Shown: in pieces, positions 43,723 through 52,683 of the stretch
How positions within the stretch are numbered: the first letter of the stretch is position 1
How the letters are laid out: each line of letters starts with the position of its first letter
Assembly: GCA_001871115.1 (NCBI GenBank)
Contig: MNUR01000008.1
Coordinates: 1 to 64,000, forward strand
Origin: Elusimicrobia bacterium CG1_02_56_21
Lineage (GTDB): Bacteria; Elusimicrobiota; Elusimicrobia; Elusimicrobiales; UBA9959
Reading direction: 5' to 3'
Length of the DNA: 64,000 nucleotides
Translations under genes and position numbers: made by a program
The notes under the pieces: generated by a model
The model's database searches: none
What the model saw: the letters and a program-made list of their open reading frames with translations, nothing else
What the model was told of the DNA's origin: nothing

Positions 43723-44942
43723 TTCCAGTCCCTCACGCACTTCCTGTCGCCGATATAAATTTCTTTGGCGGAATCCGGGTCCAGCGCCCAGCGGATGCGG
43801 GCCGCGCCCTCGATAGTGTCCTTCATGCTGCCGCAGTAACTCAGGCGCAGATGGCCTTCCATGCCGAATTCCTTGCCGGGCACGGTCACCACCATGGCCC
43901 GCTCGAGCAGCTTCCTGGACAGGGCCACGGAGTCTTTGGAATAAGCGCGGAAGTCGGGCAGGCAGTAAAAAGTCCCCTGCGGCTTTATCACTTTCACGCC
44001 GTTTATGGCCTCCAGCTCGCGGACCATCACGTCGCGGTTGTTCTGCAGCGTGGCCGTCAGGCTGTCCACATAGCTCTGTATGCCGTTGAGCGCGCCCACG
44101 GCCGCGGCCTGCAGCAAAGACGAGGGGCAGGAAGTGGTCTGGGCCTGCACATTGGTCATTACCTGTATCAGTTTCTTGTTCGCCACCGCCCAGCCGATGC
44201 GGAAGCCGGTCATAGCGTAAAGCTTGGACACGCCGTTGATGACCACCAGGCGGGAGGAATCGGAGAAATTCCTGGCGTACTTGTAGCAGGAGACGGGCTT
44301 CTGGCCGTCGAACATCAGCTTGTGGTAAATATCGTCCATTATCAGGTAGATATTGTTCTTTTCGCAATATTCCACCAGGCCCTTTATGAGCTCGGCGGAA
44401 TAAACCACGCCGGAAGGGTTATTGGGGCTGTTGACGATTATGGCCTTGGTGGAGGAACCGACGGCCTCTATTATCTCTTTAAGGCTGGGCTCAAAGCGGC
44501 CGTCCTCGGGCGTGACTATAACCGGTACCGCGTAGCAGAGTTTCACCATCTCCGGGTAGCTTACCCAGTAAGGCGCGAGGATAATCACTTCATCCTGCGG
44601 GTCGAGTATCGAAACCAGAAGAGAGTAAAGCGCGGCCTTCGCCCCGGCGGAGACCAGCACGTTTTCGGCGCCAACGCGCTTGTCGTAATTTTCCTCGGTA
44701 TAGCGCACTATCGCTTTCTTCAGCGAAGGGATGCCGTCCACGGGCGTGTATTTCACTTCCGCGGAGGTAAGCTTACCCGCGGCCGCTATGATAGCGTCGA
44801 TGGGGGTTTTAGACTTGGGCTCGCCGGTACCCAGGTGAATGACAGCTTCACCGCGCTCTTTAAGTAACGCGGCTTTTTCATTAAGGGCCAAGGTAGGAGA
44901 TTCCTGCACCGCGGCCGCAAGCTGGCTGATGGGAGATTTCAT
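43719..44942 (-). CDS. aspC: Aspartate aminotransferase, class I (PLP)
   Basis: 407 residues from ATG 44942 (MKSPISQLAAAVQESPTLAL); the frame upstream runs through tRNA-Cys and is not coding. Fold type I blocks: VIHLGTGEPKSKTP, ILAPYWVSYPEMVKL, INSPNNPSGVVYS, IYLIMDDIYHKLMF and the PLP lysine in INGVSKLYAMTGFRIGW. It ends RLSYCGSMKDTIEGAARI. Subgroup Ib aspartate (or prephenate) aminotransferase, interconverting aspartate and oxaloacetate. Translationally coupled to pckA. The symbol marks function rather than orthology. Confidence 0.88.
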   Translation of the reverse strand: MKSPISQLAAAVQESPTLALNEKAALLKERGEAVIHLGTGEPKSKTPIDAIIAAAGKLTSAEVKYTPVDGIPSLKKAIVRYTEENYDKRVGAENVLVSAGAKAALYSLLVSILDPQDEVIILAPYWVSYPEMVKLCYAVPVIVTPEDGRFEPSLKEIIEAVGSSTKAIIVNSPNNPSGVVYSAELIKGLVEYCEKNNIYLIMDDIYHKLMFDGQKPVSCYKYARNFSDSSRLVVINGVSKLYAMTGFRIGWAVANKKLIQVMTNVQAQTTSCPSSLLQAAAVGALNGIQSYVDSLTATLQNNRDVMVRELEAINGVKVIKPQGTFYCLPDFRAYSKDSVALSRKLLERAMVVTVPGKEFGMEGHLRLSYCGSMKDTIEGAARIRWALDPDSAKEIYIGDRKCVRDWK

Positions 44943-45045
44943 TTTTAAACCCCGGGAATCAGTCTCTTTTATCCCGCCGGGCGGCGGGAGGGAGACAGTC
45001 CGTCTTTCCGGCTTCCGCCGGGCTGCTGTAATGCAGAAAAATTTA

Positions 45046-45117
45046 AGGTGCGGGTGGGAATCGAACCCACGAATAAGAGTTTTGCAGACTCTCGCCTTAC
45101 CACTTGGCCACCGCACC
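45046..45117 (-). tRNA. tRNA-Cys (GCA)
   Basis: 72 bases; acceptor GGTGCGG/CCGCACC, D arm GGCCAAGTGGTAAGGC, anticodon stem-loop AGAGT-CTGCAAA-ACTCT with anticodon GCA, and T arm GTGGG-TTCGATT-CCCAC. The discriminator is U, as for tRNA-Cys. CCA is not encoded. Confidence 0.95.
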
Positions 45118-45180
45118 GTATAAAATATCTTATCAAAAAGAGGCACGCTTAGTTAAGGGGGTGACGGAATCCCCCTCTCC

Positions 45181-45216
45181 TACCCTTTTAAGGGTATTGC
45201 CTGCCCGGCATATAAT
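45181..45216 (+). promoter_or_regulatory. Promoter with palindrome before the PAS kinase
   Basis: Perfect TATAAT (45211-45216) with TTAAGG 17 bases upstream. The -35 overlaps an inverted repeat TACCCTT-tt-AAGGGTA (45181-45196), a candidate operator. Confidence 0.45.
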
Positions 45217-45264
45217 TAATAGAGTTAGGGTAATAAGGGGTTTCTATCTATACAGGGGTTCTAA

Positions 45265-46401
45265 GTGGAAAACAAAGTAAACTTGCCGGTATGGCACAAG
45301 ACTTTTGACGCTGTTTCCGACATTGTATGGCTGCTGGACAAGGAGCAGCGTATACTCTGCGCCAATAAGGCGACCGAGAGCGTCCTGGGACGCCCGCCAA
45401 AAGATATTATCGGCCTTCATTGCTATGAAATAGCTCACCCCGACAAACAGCCGGCCGCCGGCTGCCCCCTTAAACTGGCCAGGAAAAGCATGCGCCGGGA
45501 AAAGATGGAACTAATGATGGGTGAAAAATATGTCGAGTTTATAGTGGACCCGATAGCCGACGAGGCGGGACGCTTTAACGGGGCGGTCCATATAATGACC
45601 GACATAACCGAGCGCAAGCGGACCCAGGCCGAAATCCTGAAGCTGCTCTCCCGGCTGGCTGAAAAAGAAAAAGAAATAGAGGAGTACCTCTACACAGCCG
45701 CACATGACCTGCGGACTCCGCTGATCTGCGTGCAGGGCTTTACCGCTAATTTAAAGAAAGATTTTAAGGAGCTGGCTCATCTTGCATCTTCAGCCGCTAC
45801 CGCGGAGGAGATCAGCGCGGCAACGCTCAGGTTTACATCCGGGCCAGCGGCCGAATCCCTGGATTCGGTAGAGGAGGCCGCCCGGAAAATAGGACAACTC
45901 CTGACCTCTTTGCTTAAAGTGTCCCGCCTGGGCCGGTTGCATATGCAGCCTGAAATACTGGATACAGGCGCTATAGTAAACAACATACTTACCGCCCTGT
46001 CTTACCAGGTGAAAGCTGCCGGGGCCGAAATAACAACAGGCCCGCTTCCGCACTGCAAAGCGGATAAAACCGCTCTTGGCCATATTTTCAGCAACCTCCT
46101 GGACAATGCTCTTAAATACCGGGACTGCGGGCGGAAACTTAAAATAACCGTGCGCGGCGAAAAAAACGGCAACGGCGCCGTGGTTTACAGCATAACCGAC
46201 AACGGGCTGGGAATAAAGAAAAACAACCTGCCTAAAATCTGGCAGGTCTTCTATAGCGGAGAGACTTCAGTCCCGGAAAAAGGGGAAGGTATAGGCCTGA
46301 CCATGGCGCGGCGCCTGGCCGACATGAATGAAGGGAAGCTATGGGCAGAATCAAAAGAAGGGGAAGGGTCCGCTTTTTATCTTGAATTGCCGGCTTACTG
46401 A
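45265..46401 (+). CDS. PAS-domain sensor histidine kinase
   Basis: 378 residues, soluble. PAS domain (about 10-118: FDAVSDIVWLLDKEQRILCA, with HIMTDITERKRTQ at its end), coiled coil, HisKA with YTAAHDLRTPLICVQGF (phospho-His), and HATPase_c with NLLDNALKYRD, YSITDNGLGIKKNNL and GEGIGLTMARRLA. GTG start at 45265 with AGGGG 7-8 bases before. A Cys-rich spot in the PAS domain (HCYEIAHP...GCPLK) is seen in many such PAS domains. No partner regulator is adjacent. Confidence 0.9.
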   Translation: MENKVNLPVWHKTFDAVSDIVWLLDKEQRILCANKATESVLGRPPKDIIGLHCYEIAHPDKQPAAGCPLKLARKSMRREKMELMMGEKYVEFIVDPIADEAGRFNGAVHIMTDITERKRTQAEILKLLSRLAEKEKEIEEYLYTAAHDLRTPLICVQGFTANLKKDFKELAHLASSAATAEEISAATLRFTSGPAAESLDSVEEAARKIGQLLTSLLKVSRLGRLHMQPEILDTGAIVNNILTALSYQVKAAGAEITTGPLPHCKADKTALGHIFSNLLDNALKYRDCGRKLKITVRGEKNGNGAVVYSITDNGLGIKKNNLPKIWQVFYSGETSVPEKGEGIGLTMARRLADMNEGKLWAESKEGEGSAFYLELPAY

Positions 46402-46412
46402 AAAACAAAGCG

Positions 46413-47105
46413 CTACTTTCCGCAATATATAACTCTCTGCCGCTTATACATGGCGTCGTAGCTGTAGTTTTTCCCCAGCAGCTCGGGAAAGGCCATGTTC
46501 TCCTCCCTCAGGGCCGCCTCTATCACCAGGCCAGCTTTATAGTTCAACAGGGCCTCATTATCTTCTTTCCCTGAACAGATATCTTCCGGTTTGAACTCGC
46601 CTGTACCGCCTGAAAGGCGCTCGGCGTAACCCCTCAGTTTCCAATCGGCCAGGACCAGGTAGGTCAGGGCGGGAAGCGAGCTTCTTATTATTTCCCGGGC
46701 GGCCGCCGCCACTATTTCAATACTGAGCACGTGGTACTCGCTGGCCCCGCTCTCAGTGCGGACCCGGTCCGCCCCGAAATCGGCCGCGGCCAGGAAAATA
46801 GCGCCGTTGTAAGGGTTGGAACGGTAAAAATCCCCCTTCTGCATGGGGGTGAAGAACAAGAATTCTTTCCGGGTTTCGGGAAGATAGATATTAAACCTGG
46901 TTTCCGGGCGGTAAAGCCCCGAAGCCGAGATCTTTTCATAAGCCCTGTCCAGAACCTCTTCCACTTTCTCCGGCAAAGGGCCGCGGGTTCTTATAGTGAA
47001 GCTCTTATACGACAGGCTTCTATTAAAATACAGGCCCGGCATGGCCAGGAACAGGAGGTAGCCTCCGAACGCGGCCGCGATAAGTAACAGGATTATTTTT
47101 TTCAT
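46413..47105 (-). CDS. Membrane-anchored protein of unknown function
   Basis: 230 residues from ATG 47105 (a GGGG site about 9 bases upstream); the longer frame to 47192 is unlikely. A signal anchor (KKIILLLIAAAFGGYLLFLA) is followed by a soluble domain: FTIRTRGPLPEKVEEVLDRA, SGLYRPETRFNIYLPETRKE, then NPYNGAIFLAAADFGADRV and VAAAAREIIRSSLPALTYLV. The last parts resemble the layout of small basic-substrate peptidase-like families but no HExxH is present. I do not recognise the family. It stands alone on the minus strand. Confidence 0.65.
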   Translation of the reverse strand: MKKIILLLIAAAFGGYLLFLAMPGLYFNRSLSYKSFTIRTRGPLPEKVEEVLDRAYEKISASGLYRPETRFNIYLPETRKEFLFFTPMQKGDFYRSNPYNGAIFLAAADFGADRVRTESGASEYHVLSIEIVAAAAREIIRSSLPALTYLVLADWKLRGYAERLSGGTGEFKPEDICSGKEDNEALLNYKAGLVIEAALREENMAFPELLGKNYSYDAMYKRQRVIYCGK

Positions 47106-47249
47106 AATAATACCCCGATAAAAACATCTGAAGTATTGCTGGAAAGATACAATATCCGGCCCTTGCCTGTCACCCTTATTCCGGTGACACAATACTTAAT
47201 TTCCGAATTAAGTATTGTGTCCCCATATTTTATGGCTGCACTACGGCCC

Positions 47250-48122
47250 TCAAGCCCAGTCTTCGCTCTTGATCCCGCCCTGTATCCCTATTACCACGCT
47301 CTTTATGGGCACTTTCCGGCCGGCGGCGGCCGCTGCCTGTTTTACCATGGCCAGGAGCCCGCCGCAGCAGGGGACTTCCATGGTTACCACGGTAAGAGTG
47401 TTTATCCTGGCGTCCTCTATGAGGGCCTGCACTTTCTCCACATATATTTCCTGGCCTTCGTCCAGCTTGGGACAGGCTATCACAATAGCTTTGCCTTTCA
47501 TGAAGTCATTATGGAAGTTGCCGTAGGCGAAAGCGGTGCAGTCGGCGGCTACCACCACGTCGGCTTTCTGGAAATAGGGGGCCATGGGCGAGGCCAGGTG
47601 CAGCTGTACCGGCCACTGGCGCAGCTGGGAAGCGGCGGCGGGGTTGCCTGCTTCTTCTCCGGCCGAGCTGTCCCGCAGGTCTATAGTACGCCCTCCGGGG
47701 CAGCCGCAGGGTTCATGTCCGCCATGCTTGTGCGTTTTGCCGTGTGCCATATATTTTTCTTCCTCCATCGGGTTAGGGATATTATTCTCTTTCATATAAT
47801 CGAAAGCCTGTTTTAAAAAAGTTTTCTGGGCATGGTCCTTGAGATGCTGCAAATGGGCCTTTATGGTATTAGGGCCGTGTTTTACCATGCCCTCCATTAC
47901 CTTCGCTTCGTCATAAGGGACCGCTTCGCGCACTTCTATCTTTATGGCTCCCCGGGGGCATTCCCCTATACACGCGCCGAGGCCGTCGCAGAGCAGGTCG
48001 CTGATAAGCCGGGCTTTACCGTCTATCACCTGCAGCGCTCCCTCATGGCAGCCGGTGACGCAGTTGCCGCAGCCGTCACATTTGCTCTCGTCAATATTTA
48101 TAATCTGTCTTTTAGTTTTCAT
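47250..48122 (-). CDS. 4Fe-4S ferredoxin-type protein
   Basis: 290 residues from ATG 48122 (AAGGAAA 8 bases before). Two clusters in the first 60 residues: CDGCGNCVTGC and CDGLGACIGEC, each with a distal CP/CH context. A His/Cys-rich linker (HGKTHKHGGHEPCGCPGG) follows, then an alpha/beta domain (VVVAADCTAFAYGNFHNDFM, IVIACPKLDEGQEIYVEKVQ, VTMEVPCCGGLLAMVKQAAA). Proteins of this layout are common in anaerobes and are uncharacterised; an electron-transfer or metal role is likely. Encoded 140 bases after, and probably controlled by, the Rrf2 regulator. Confidence 0.85.
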   Translation of the reverse strand: MKTKRQIINIDESKCDGCGNCVTGCHEGALQVIDGKARLISDLLCDGLGACIGECPRGAIKIEVREAVPYDEAKVMEGMVKHGPNTIKAHLQHLKDHAQKTFLKQAFDYMKENNIPNPMEEEKYMAHGKTHKHGGHEPCGCPGGRTIDLRDSSAGEEAGNPAAASQLRQWPVQLHLASPMAPYFQKADVVVAADCTAFAYGNFHNDFMKGKAIVIACPKLDEGQEIYVEKVQALIEDARINTLTVVTMEVPCCGGLLAMVKQAAAAAGRKVPIKSVVIGIQGGIKSEDWA

Positions 48123-48262
48123 AAGCAATTTCCTTAATTATCTCATTCCCCCCTCTTTTAGGTGGCAGCGCTTTTCCCGGAGGGGCGGCAGGGGTGCTGC
48201 CCAGCGCATCCCTGACAGGACCCCGACGCCGCACTGCAGTAATCCTTAAAAGCCTGCCCGCC

Positions 48263-48658
48263 TTAAACCAGGTCTTTTACTGTTATTCTTTCTATATCAG
48301 AGAGCAACCGGTTTTCTATTGCCGCTATTTTATGGCGCAAAATGCAGGCGCTGTGGTTCTTGCAGATCGTTTTCCCGAAAACGCAGTCGTTAAGCTTTAT
48401 CGGGCCCTGGAGCACGGCCACCAGCTCGCTCAGCTTTATTTTTTCCGGCATCCTGGCCAACGCGAAACCGCCGCCTTTGCCTTTCACAGCCCGGAGTATG
48501 CCGGACTGGTGCAGTTTTTGAAGTATTTTCCTCAGGAAGGGCCGCGCGACGCCCACTTCCTCCTGCATCCGGGTCACGGAAACCGTGGGCTTATTGGCCC
48601 TGGCCATAAAGACCAGGGCGCGGGCCGCGTAATCCACATTCCTGTTTATAAGCTTCAT
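48263..48658 (-). CDS. Rrf2-family transcriptional regulator (Fe-S type)
   Basis: 131 residues. Winged helix with KLINRNVDYAARALVFMARA, VGVARPFLRKILQKLHQSGI and KGKGGGFALAR, the Rrf2 signature. Three cysteines, C92, C99 and C105 (DCVFGKTICKNHSAC), sit where IscR/NsrR-type proteins bind a Fe-S cluster. It likely senses Fe-S status, oxygen or NO. Its own promoter carries a perfect palindrome just upstream, so it probably represses itself and the 4Fe-4S gene. Confidence 0.92.
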   Translation of the reverse strand: MKLINRNVDYAARALVFMARANKPTVSVTRMQEEVGVARPFLRKILQKLHQSGILRAVKGKGGGFALARMPEKIKLSELVAVLQGPIKLNDCVFGKTICKNHSACILRHKIAAIENRLLSDIERITVKDLV

Positions 48659-48666
48659 TGTTATAT

Positions 48667-48695
48667 ATGATACCTGATAGGTATCATTATGTCAA
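48667..48695 (-). promoter_or_regulatory. Rrf2 gene promoter with perfect palindromic operator
   Basis: Minus strand TTGACA (48690-48695), 17-base spacer, TATCAT (48667-48672). A perfect inverted repeat ATGATACC-tgata-GGTATCAT (48667-48687) covers the -10 and most of the spacer. Transcription would start 0-3 bases before the ATG at 48658. Confidence 0.75.
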
Positions 48696-48749
48696 GGGGC
48701 AGGGCGACAGCGGCCGCGGAAGAATCCCGCCCGGGCATAAGGATAAAAA

Positions 48750-50453
48750 CTATGTTCTTTTTTTTCGGTCGTCCAAAGCGGCCCTGAGGCCGAGCAGAAG
48801 CACATCCGTAGTATAGGGCTTCTGTATCAGCGGACTTTCTGGTTTAATAAACTCGGTTTTTATGACGGCGGGATCGGTGCAGCCGGAAATATAAACCCGG
48901 GCTATACCCGGATTGGATACGGCTATGCGCTCGCAAAGGTCAAAACCGTTCATCCCGGGCAGCACTATATCGGCCAAGACAAGGTCTATTTTCCCCTTCT
49001 CCCGCTCTTCGGCCATAAGCAGGGCTTCGCTGTCCGTAGCGGCCTCCAGCACCCTGTAACCATTATCCGCCAGGGTGCGGCGGGTTACCGCGCGCACCAC
49101 ATGGTCATCCTCTACAAGCAGCACAGTCTCGGTGCCTTTGCGCAAAGCAGTGAAAGAGCCGGTAGTTTCGAACTTTTCAATATCGGACACGGACAGCGGA
49201 AGATAAATTGAAAAAGTAGTTCCGAGGCCGGGCTCGCTGTCTACCGATATATAACCGCTGCTCTGCTTTACTATCCCGTAGACAGTAGCCAAACCAAGCC
49301 CGGTTCCGGCCCCTGTCTGCTTTGTGGTAAAGAAAGGCTCAAAGATCTTGGCCCTGACCTCCGGGCTCATGCCTGTTCCATTGTCGGCTACCGTGATGAC
49401 GGCATATTTGCCCGGGACTATATCGGAGCCCAGCAGATAGTCCGAATACTCGCAGGGGAAAATACTTATTACAAGCTTCCCGCCGCCTGGCATTGCGTCG
49501 CGCGCGTTAACGGCCAGGTTAAGCAGAACCTGCTCTATCTGCCCGGGATCAACCAGCGCCGGCACCGGTGTGGGATGCTTCCGTATCACTATCTCTATAT
49601 TCTCGTCTATAAGGCGGGCAAGCATCTTCTGTACCCCGGAGGCGATAGAATTAATATCCAGCACGCGGGGCTGCATCAGCTGCTTGCGGCTGAAAGCCAG
49701 CAGCTGGCGGGACAAACCCGCGGCCCGACCGCAAACCTTCTTTATCTCTCCGGCGTCGTCGGCGATCTGGCTGCCCTCCGGGGCGGCTTTCCTTATGAAC
49801 TCGGCATAAGCCGAGAGCGAGGTTATTATATTGTTAAAGTCATGCGCCACCCCGCCGGCCAGCTGGCCGAGCGCTTCCATTTTCTGAGACTGCCTCAACT
49901 GCAGCTCCAGCTTCTTTCTTTCGGTGACGTCGCGCGAAACTATTACCACACGCTGGGCCTTACCGCCGGGGTCGTTGATAACATTGCCCATGGACTCTAT
50001 GAACTGCACCGAACCGTCAGGCAGCAGAAAACGGTACTCGGCCCGCTCCCCTTTGCCGGTCTCCACCGTCCTTTTAAAGATCTCCCTGACGCGCGCCTGG
50101 TCGTCCGGGTGTATTTCATTAAATGAATCCGTGCCTTTCAGCAGGACCGGGTCCCTGAGCTGGGAATAGGAAGGGCTATTATAAAGGCGCCGGCCCTCCA
50201 GGTCCACTACCGCCACCATATCGGAGGTATTGTTCATGGCCAGCTCGGCCAGGGCGGCCATCTCGCAGCCGGAATCCTTGCCGCAGATCAGTTCTGGGGA
50301 GAACCTCAGGAAGGCCCCCGCCAGCACGGCAGAAAGAACCCCGGCCGCAGCCGCACCCGGGAAGCCGGTCAGGCCGGCCAGAATAAAAACCAGCGGGCAG
50401 GCTATAAGGGTAGATAAGAGGATAACCGAGAATGCCTTAAGGATTTTTGTCAT
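48750..50453 (-). CDS. Hybrid sensor histidine kinase (PAS-HisKA-HATPase-REC)
   Basis: 567 residues. Two N-terminal membrane helices ([37 protein letters not shown]), a PAS domain ([20 protein letters not shown] to [14 protein letters not shown]), HisKA with [20 protein letters not shown] (the NtrB-like 'HDFNN' class), HATPase_c ([40 protein letters not shown]) and a C-terminal receiver (VLLVEDD, Asp in [15 protein letters not shown]). Its output partner is unknown. It stands alone between the Rrf2 and MORN genes. Confidence 0.92.
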   Translation of the reverse strand: MTKILKAFSVILLSTLIACPLVFILAGLTGFPGAAAAGVLSAVLAGAFLRFSPELICGKDSGCEMAALAELAMNNTSDMVAVVDLEGRRLYNSPSYSQLRDPVLLKGTDSFNEIHPDDQARVREIFKRTVETGKGERAEYRFLLPDGSVQFIESMGNVINDPGGKAQRVVIVSRDVTERKKLELQLRQSQKMEALGQLAGGVAHDFNNIITSLSAYAEFIRKAAPEGSQIADDAGEIKKVCGRAAGLSRQLLAFSRKQLMQPRVLDINSIASGVQKMLARLIDENIEIVIRKHPTPVPALVDPGQIEQVLLNLAVNARDAMPGGGKLVISIFPCEYSDYLLGSDIVPGKYAVITVADNGTGMSPEVRAKIFEPFFTTKQTGAGTGLGLATVYGIVKQSSGYISVDSEPGLGTTFSIYLPLSVSDIEKFETTGSFTALRKGTETVLLVEDDHVVRAVTRRTLADNGYRVLEAATDSEALLMAEEREKGKIDLVLADIVLPGMNGFDLCERIAVSNPGIARVYISGCTDPAVIKTEFIKPESPLIQKPYTTDVLLLGLRAALDDRKKRT

Positions 50454-50578
50454 ATTGATAGCTTTTATAGTTTAGTGCAGCGATCCCTTATTGTCAATAT
50501 ACCGTCCGATACATCAGCCCGGACAACTCTTGCCTTTCCGGGCCCAAAAATTGACATAATATACGAAGCGGAGGGTAT

Positions 50579-51655
50579 ATGATATCAATATTTTTAACTG
50601 TTTTCCTCGGACTAAGCCAGAGCGCGGGCGCCGATACTTTTATATTAAGAGACGGGGGTGTTATTGAAGGAGAGCTGACCGGTGAACTGGACGGCGCCGC
50701 ACTTATAAAGACCAAGTACGGTCCCCTGACCGTAAACAAAGAGGACATCAGGGAACAAAAGACGGAAACAGCCCCTGAGCCCGTCCCCGCGGCCGAGCCG
50801 GTAGAGCTTTCCAGCGCGCAACCGGCGGCTGTCACAACTTCCAGCGCGCCCGCGGCTGTAGAGGTTTCCACTACACAGCCGGAAGCCGCGGCACAACCTA
50901 AATTAACTTTCCAAACCGTCCTGCCCAGCACAATAACGCGCCAGCTGGTGTACCTGGAAAGCGGCATTGCCGTAGCCACCGAAACCTACGACAATGAAGG
51001 CGCGCTTATCTCGGCCGAGGGCTTGATAAGCGACGGGACCTATACCGAATATTATCCCGAAGGCGGCCTTAAAACCGTCAAGACCATGCTGGGAGGCAAA
51101 GCCAACGGCACGCTGAAAGCTTTCTATCCCGGCGGCGCCCTGCAGATAGAAGCCTACTACCTGGCCGGCGGCAAAGAAGGCCCGCTTAAATATTTCACGC
51201 CTGACGGAAAGCCACTGATGGAAGCCTCCTACAGGAACGACATGCTTAACGGCTGGAAGAAAGAATACGGAGAGGACGGAACCATAACCGCGCAATCCTA
51301 TTATATTGACGACCACCTGGCCGAGCCGCCTAAGCAGCAGGCCGTACCGGAACCGGAGAAAGAGCCGGAATCCATGGTTACGGTCAAGTCTATTAGCCTG
51401 GCCCGGGGCGAACGCTTCACCTTCCGCCTCAACGGGAAATATATAGGCAAAGCCCACCTGGACAAAGACCTGAACATAATCAGCCGCGGCGGAAAGATAC
51501 CCGACGGAAATGTAAAGATGTTCACGAAAGACGGGAGAATAGAGAAAGAATTTGTTTTCAAGAATAACGCAATAAAAGCGCTGCGCGTTTACGAACCCGG
51601 CGGCCCGCTGAAAGCCGAATATTCCTATAAAGACGATATGGCGATAAAGAAGTAG
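50579..51655 (+). CDS. Secreted MORN-variant repeat protein
   Basis: 358 residues. A signal peptide (ISIFLTVFLGLSQSAGA), a short beta domain like bacterial SH3 or 'DFILRDGGVIEGELTG' modules, a Pro/Ala/Thr-rich linker (about 60-110), then MORN_2-type repeats: GTYTEYYPEGGLKTVKTMLG, GTLKAFYPGGALQIEAYYLA, GPLKYFTPDGKPLMEASYRN and NGWKKEYGEDGTITAQSYYI, and a last one near the C-terminus. Such repeats form beta-hairpin ladders (YwqK type). Probably an envelope protein; function unknown. GGAGGG precedes the ATG. Confidence 0.82.
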   Translation: MISIFLTVFLGLSQSAGADTFILRDGGVIEGELTGELDGAALIKTKYGPLTVNKEDIREQKTETAPEPVPAAEPVELSSAQPAAVTTSSAPAAVEVSTTQPEAAAQPKLTFQTVLPSTITRQLVYLESGIAVATETYDNEGALISAEGLISDGTYTEYYPEGGLKTVKTMLGGKANGTLKAFYPGGALQIEAYYLAGGKEGPLKYFTPDGKPLMEASYRNDMLNGWKKEYGEDGTITAQSYYIDDHLAEPPKQQAVPEPEKEPESMVTVKSISLARGERFTFRLNGKYIGKAHLDKDLNIISRGGKIPDGNVKMFTKDGRIEKEFVFKNNAIKALRVYEPGGPLKAEYSYKDDMAIKK

Positions 51656-51691
51656 AGACCCAGGTACCGGAACACCGGCGCGGATACAGAT

Positions 51692-51723
51692 AAAAGGCCG
51701 TCCCCATAAGGGGACGGCCTTTT
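51692..51723. terminator. Bidirectional terminator
   Basis: Perfect 14-pair stem AAAAGGCCGTCCCC-ataa-GGGGACGGCCTTTT between the MORN gene (+) and the tRNA (-). It can end both. Confidence 0.93.
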
Positions 51724-51730
51724 AAAATAC

Positions 51731-51804
51731 TGGGCCCGGAAGGACTTGAACCTTCGACCCAACGATTATGAGTCGTTTGCTCTAACCAACTGAGCTACGG
51801 GCCC
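51731..51804 (-). tRNA. tRNA with CAU anticodon (elongator Met or Ile2)
   Basis: 74 bases; acceptor GGGCCCG/CGGGCCC, D arm GCTCAGTTGGTTAGAGC, anticodon stem-loop ACGAC-TCATAAT-CGTT (approximate) with CAT, and T arm GAAGG-TTCAAGT-CCTTC. The discriminator is A. The sequence does not decide between elongator Met and lysidine-modified Ile2; it is not a typical initiator, since the stem lacks three G-C pairs. CCA is not encoded. Confidence 0.92.
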
Positions 51805-51909
51805 TAAAATCCGGTAATACTGGCTGAATAATCATTCTAGCAATTTAACCGCGGGCTTTCCATACCCCGCTATTCACCAGTCCGCAGGGGCGGCCCGGGC
51901 GGCAAAGAT

Positions 51910-52587
51910 TCAGAACTTTTTAACGGCCAGGCTGCCGGCGCCGCTTTTTACCTCTACCTTGAACGGAGCCGAGGAATCTTCGCCGAGTTCATTGGTCATG
52001 GTGCCGGCGCCGGACTTGAACTTTACCGCGACTTTGCTGCCTTCGGGGAAAGCCAGCGTGGTGCTGCCGGCCCCGTTCTTAATACGGGCGGAACCGCTGC
52101 CGGGATTTTTTGTCCAGGCCAGGTTCACGGCTCCCGCCCCTGATTTGACTTCAAGATCTTCCGAATAAATTTCGCCGTTTACCGTTCCCGCGCCGCTCTT
52201 AACGGAGATCGGCCCGGAAAGCCCGTGAAGCTGCACTTCCCCGGCTCCGGAAGAGATCGCCGCGCCGGCGGCGAAACCGGCTATACTCACCTTGCCCAGC
52301 CCGTTTTTAACCGCCAGGAGGGTCCTGGAAGGCGCGCTTATTTTAAAACCGTTCTTGCAGCTGCCGCCGAAGAAGAACCAGCTTTTCTTGGACTTGACCG
52401 TAAGCACAAGCCGGGATTTTTCTATCTTCATGGCCAGTTCCGTTTTCCCGGGTTTAAAATCCCCGGTGAGTTCAACCTTGATAGTGATGCCTTCTTCAGC
52501 CGCCAGGACGATATCGCCGCCGTCGGCATCCACTTCTATAACTTTAACTTCTTCGGCCCTGAAATCCCAATGTTGTGTGTTCTGCAT
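51910..52587 (-). CDS. DUF4097-like beta-helix protein with SGAG repeats
   Basis: 225 residues, no signal peptide. After a beta-rich start (VKVIEVDADGGDIVLAAEEG), the C-terminal two thirds are ladder repeats marked by SGAG/NGAG turns: AISSGAGEVQLHGLSGPIS, VKSGAGTVNGEIYS, VKSGAGAVNLAWTK, IKNGAGSTTLAFPE, FKSGAGTMTNELGE and VKSGAGSLAVKKF. This is the putative-adhesin/DUF4097 right-handed beta-helix. Members are often secreted; this one looks cytoplasmic unless exported differently. AGGGGGA precedes the ATG. Confidence 0.8.
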   Translation of the reverse strand: MQNTQHWDFRAEEVKVIEVDADGGDIVLAAEEGITIKVELTGDFKPGKTELAMKIEKSRLVLTVKSKKSWFFFGGSCKNGFKISAPSRTLLAVKNGLGKVSIAGFAAGAAISSGAGEVQLHGLSGPISVKSGAGTVNGEIYSEDLEVKSGAGAVNLAWTKNPGSGSARIKNGAGSTTLAFPEGSKVAVKFKSGAGTMTNELGEDSSAPFKVEVKSGAGSLAVKKF

Positions 52588-52683
52588 AGCCGGTTCCCCC
52601 TTGCACGCAGCGGCTGCGTTTCATATAACACAATAGCATAAAGCCGGTCTCTCCCCGCCTTATTACCGGCCGGCTGTGATTTT

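Noticed and set aside
43723-44367. N-terminal extension of pckA
   Set aside because: The extension is the wrong frame of the aminotransferase gene; ATG 43722 overlaps that gene's stop and gives a normal PckA start.
43851-44867. Plus-strand open frame opposite the aminotransferase
   Set aside because: Antisense shadow with no domain signature.
44943-45146. N-terminal extension of the aminotransferase
   Set aside because: It reads through tRNA-Cys, which cannot be coding here.
45149-45180. Terminator at GGGGG-tgacggaat-CCCCC before the PAS kinase
   Set aside because: The stem is short (5 pairs) and has no T run; not reported as a terminator.
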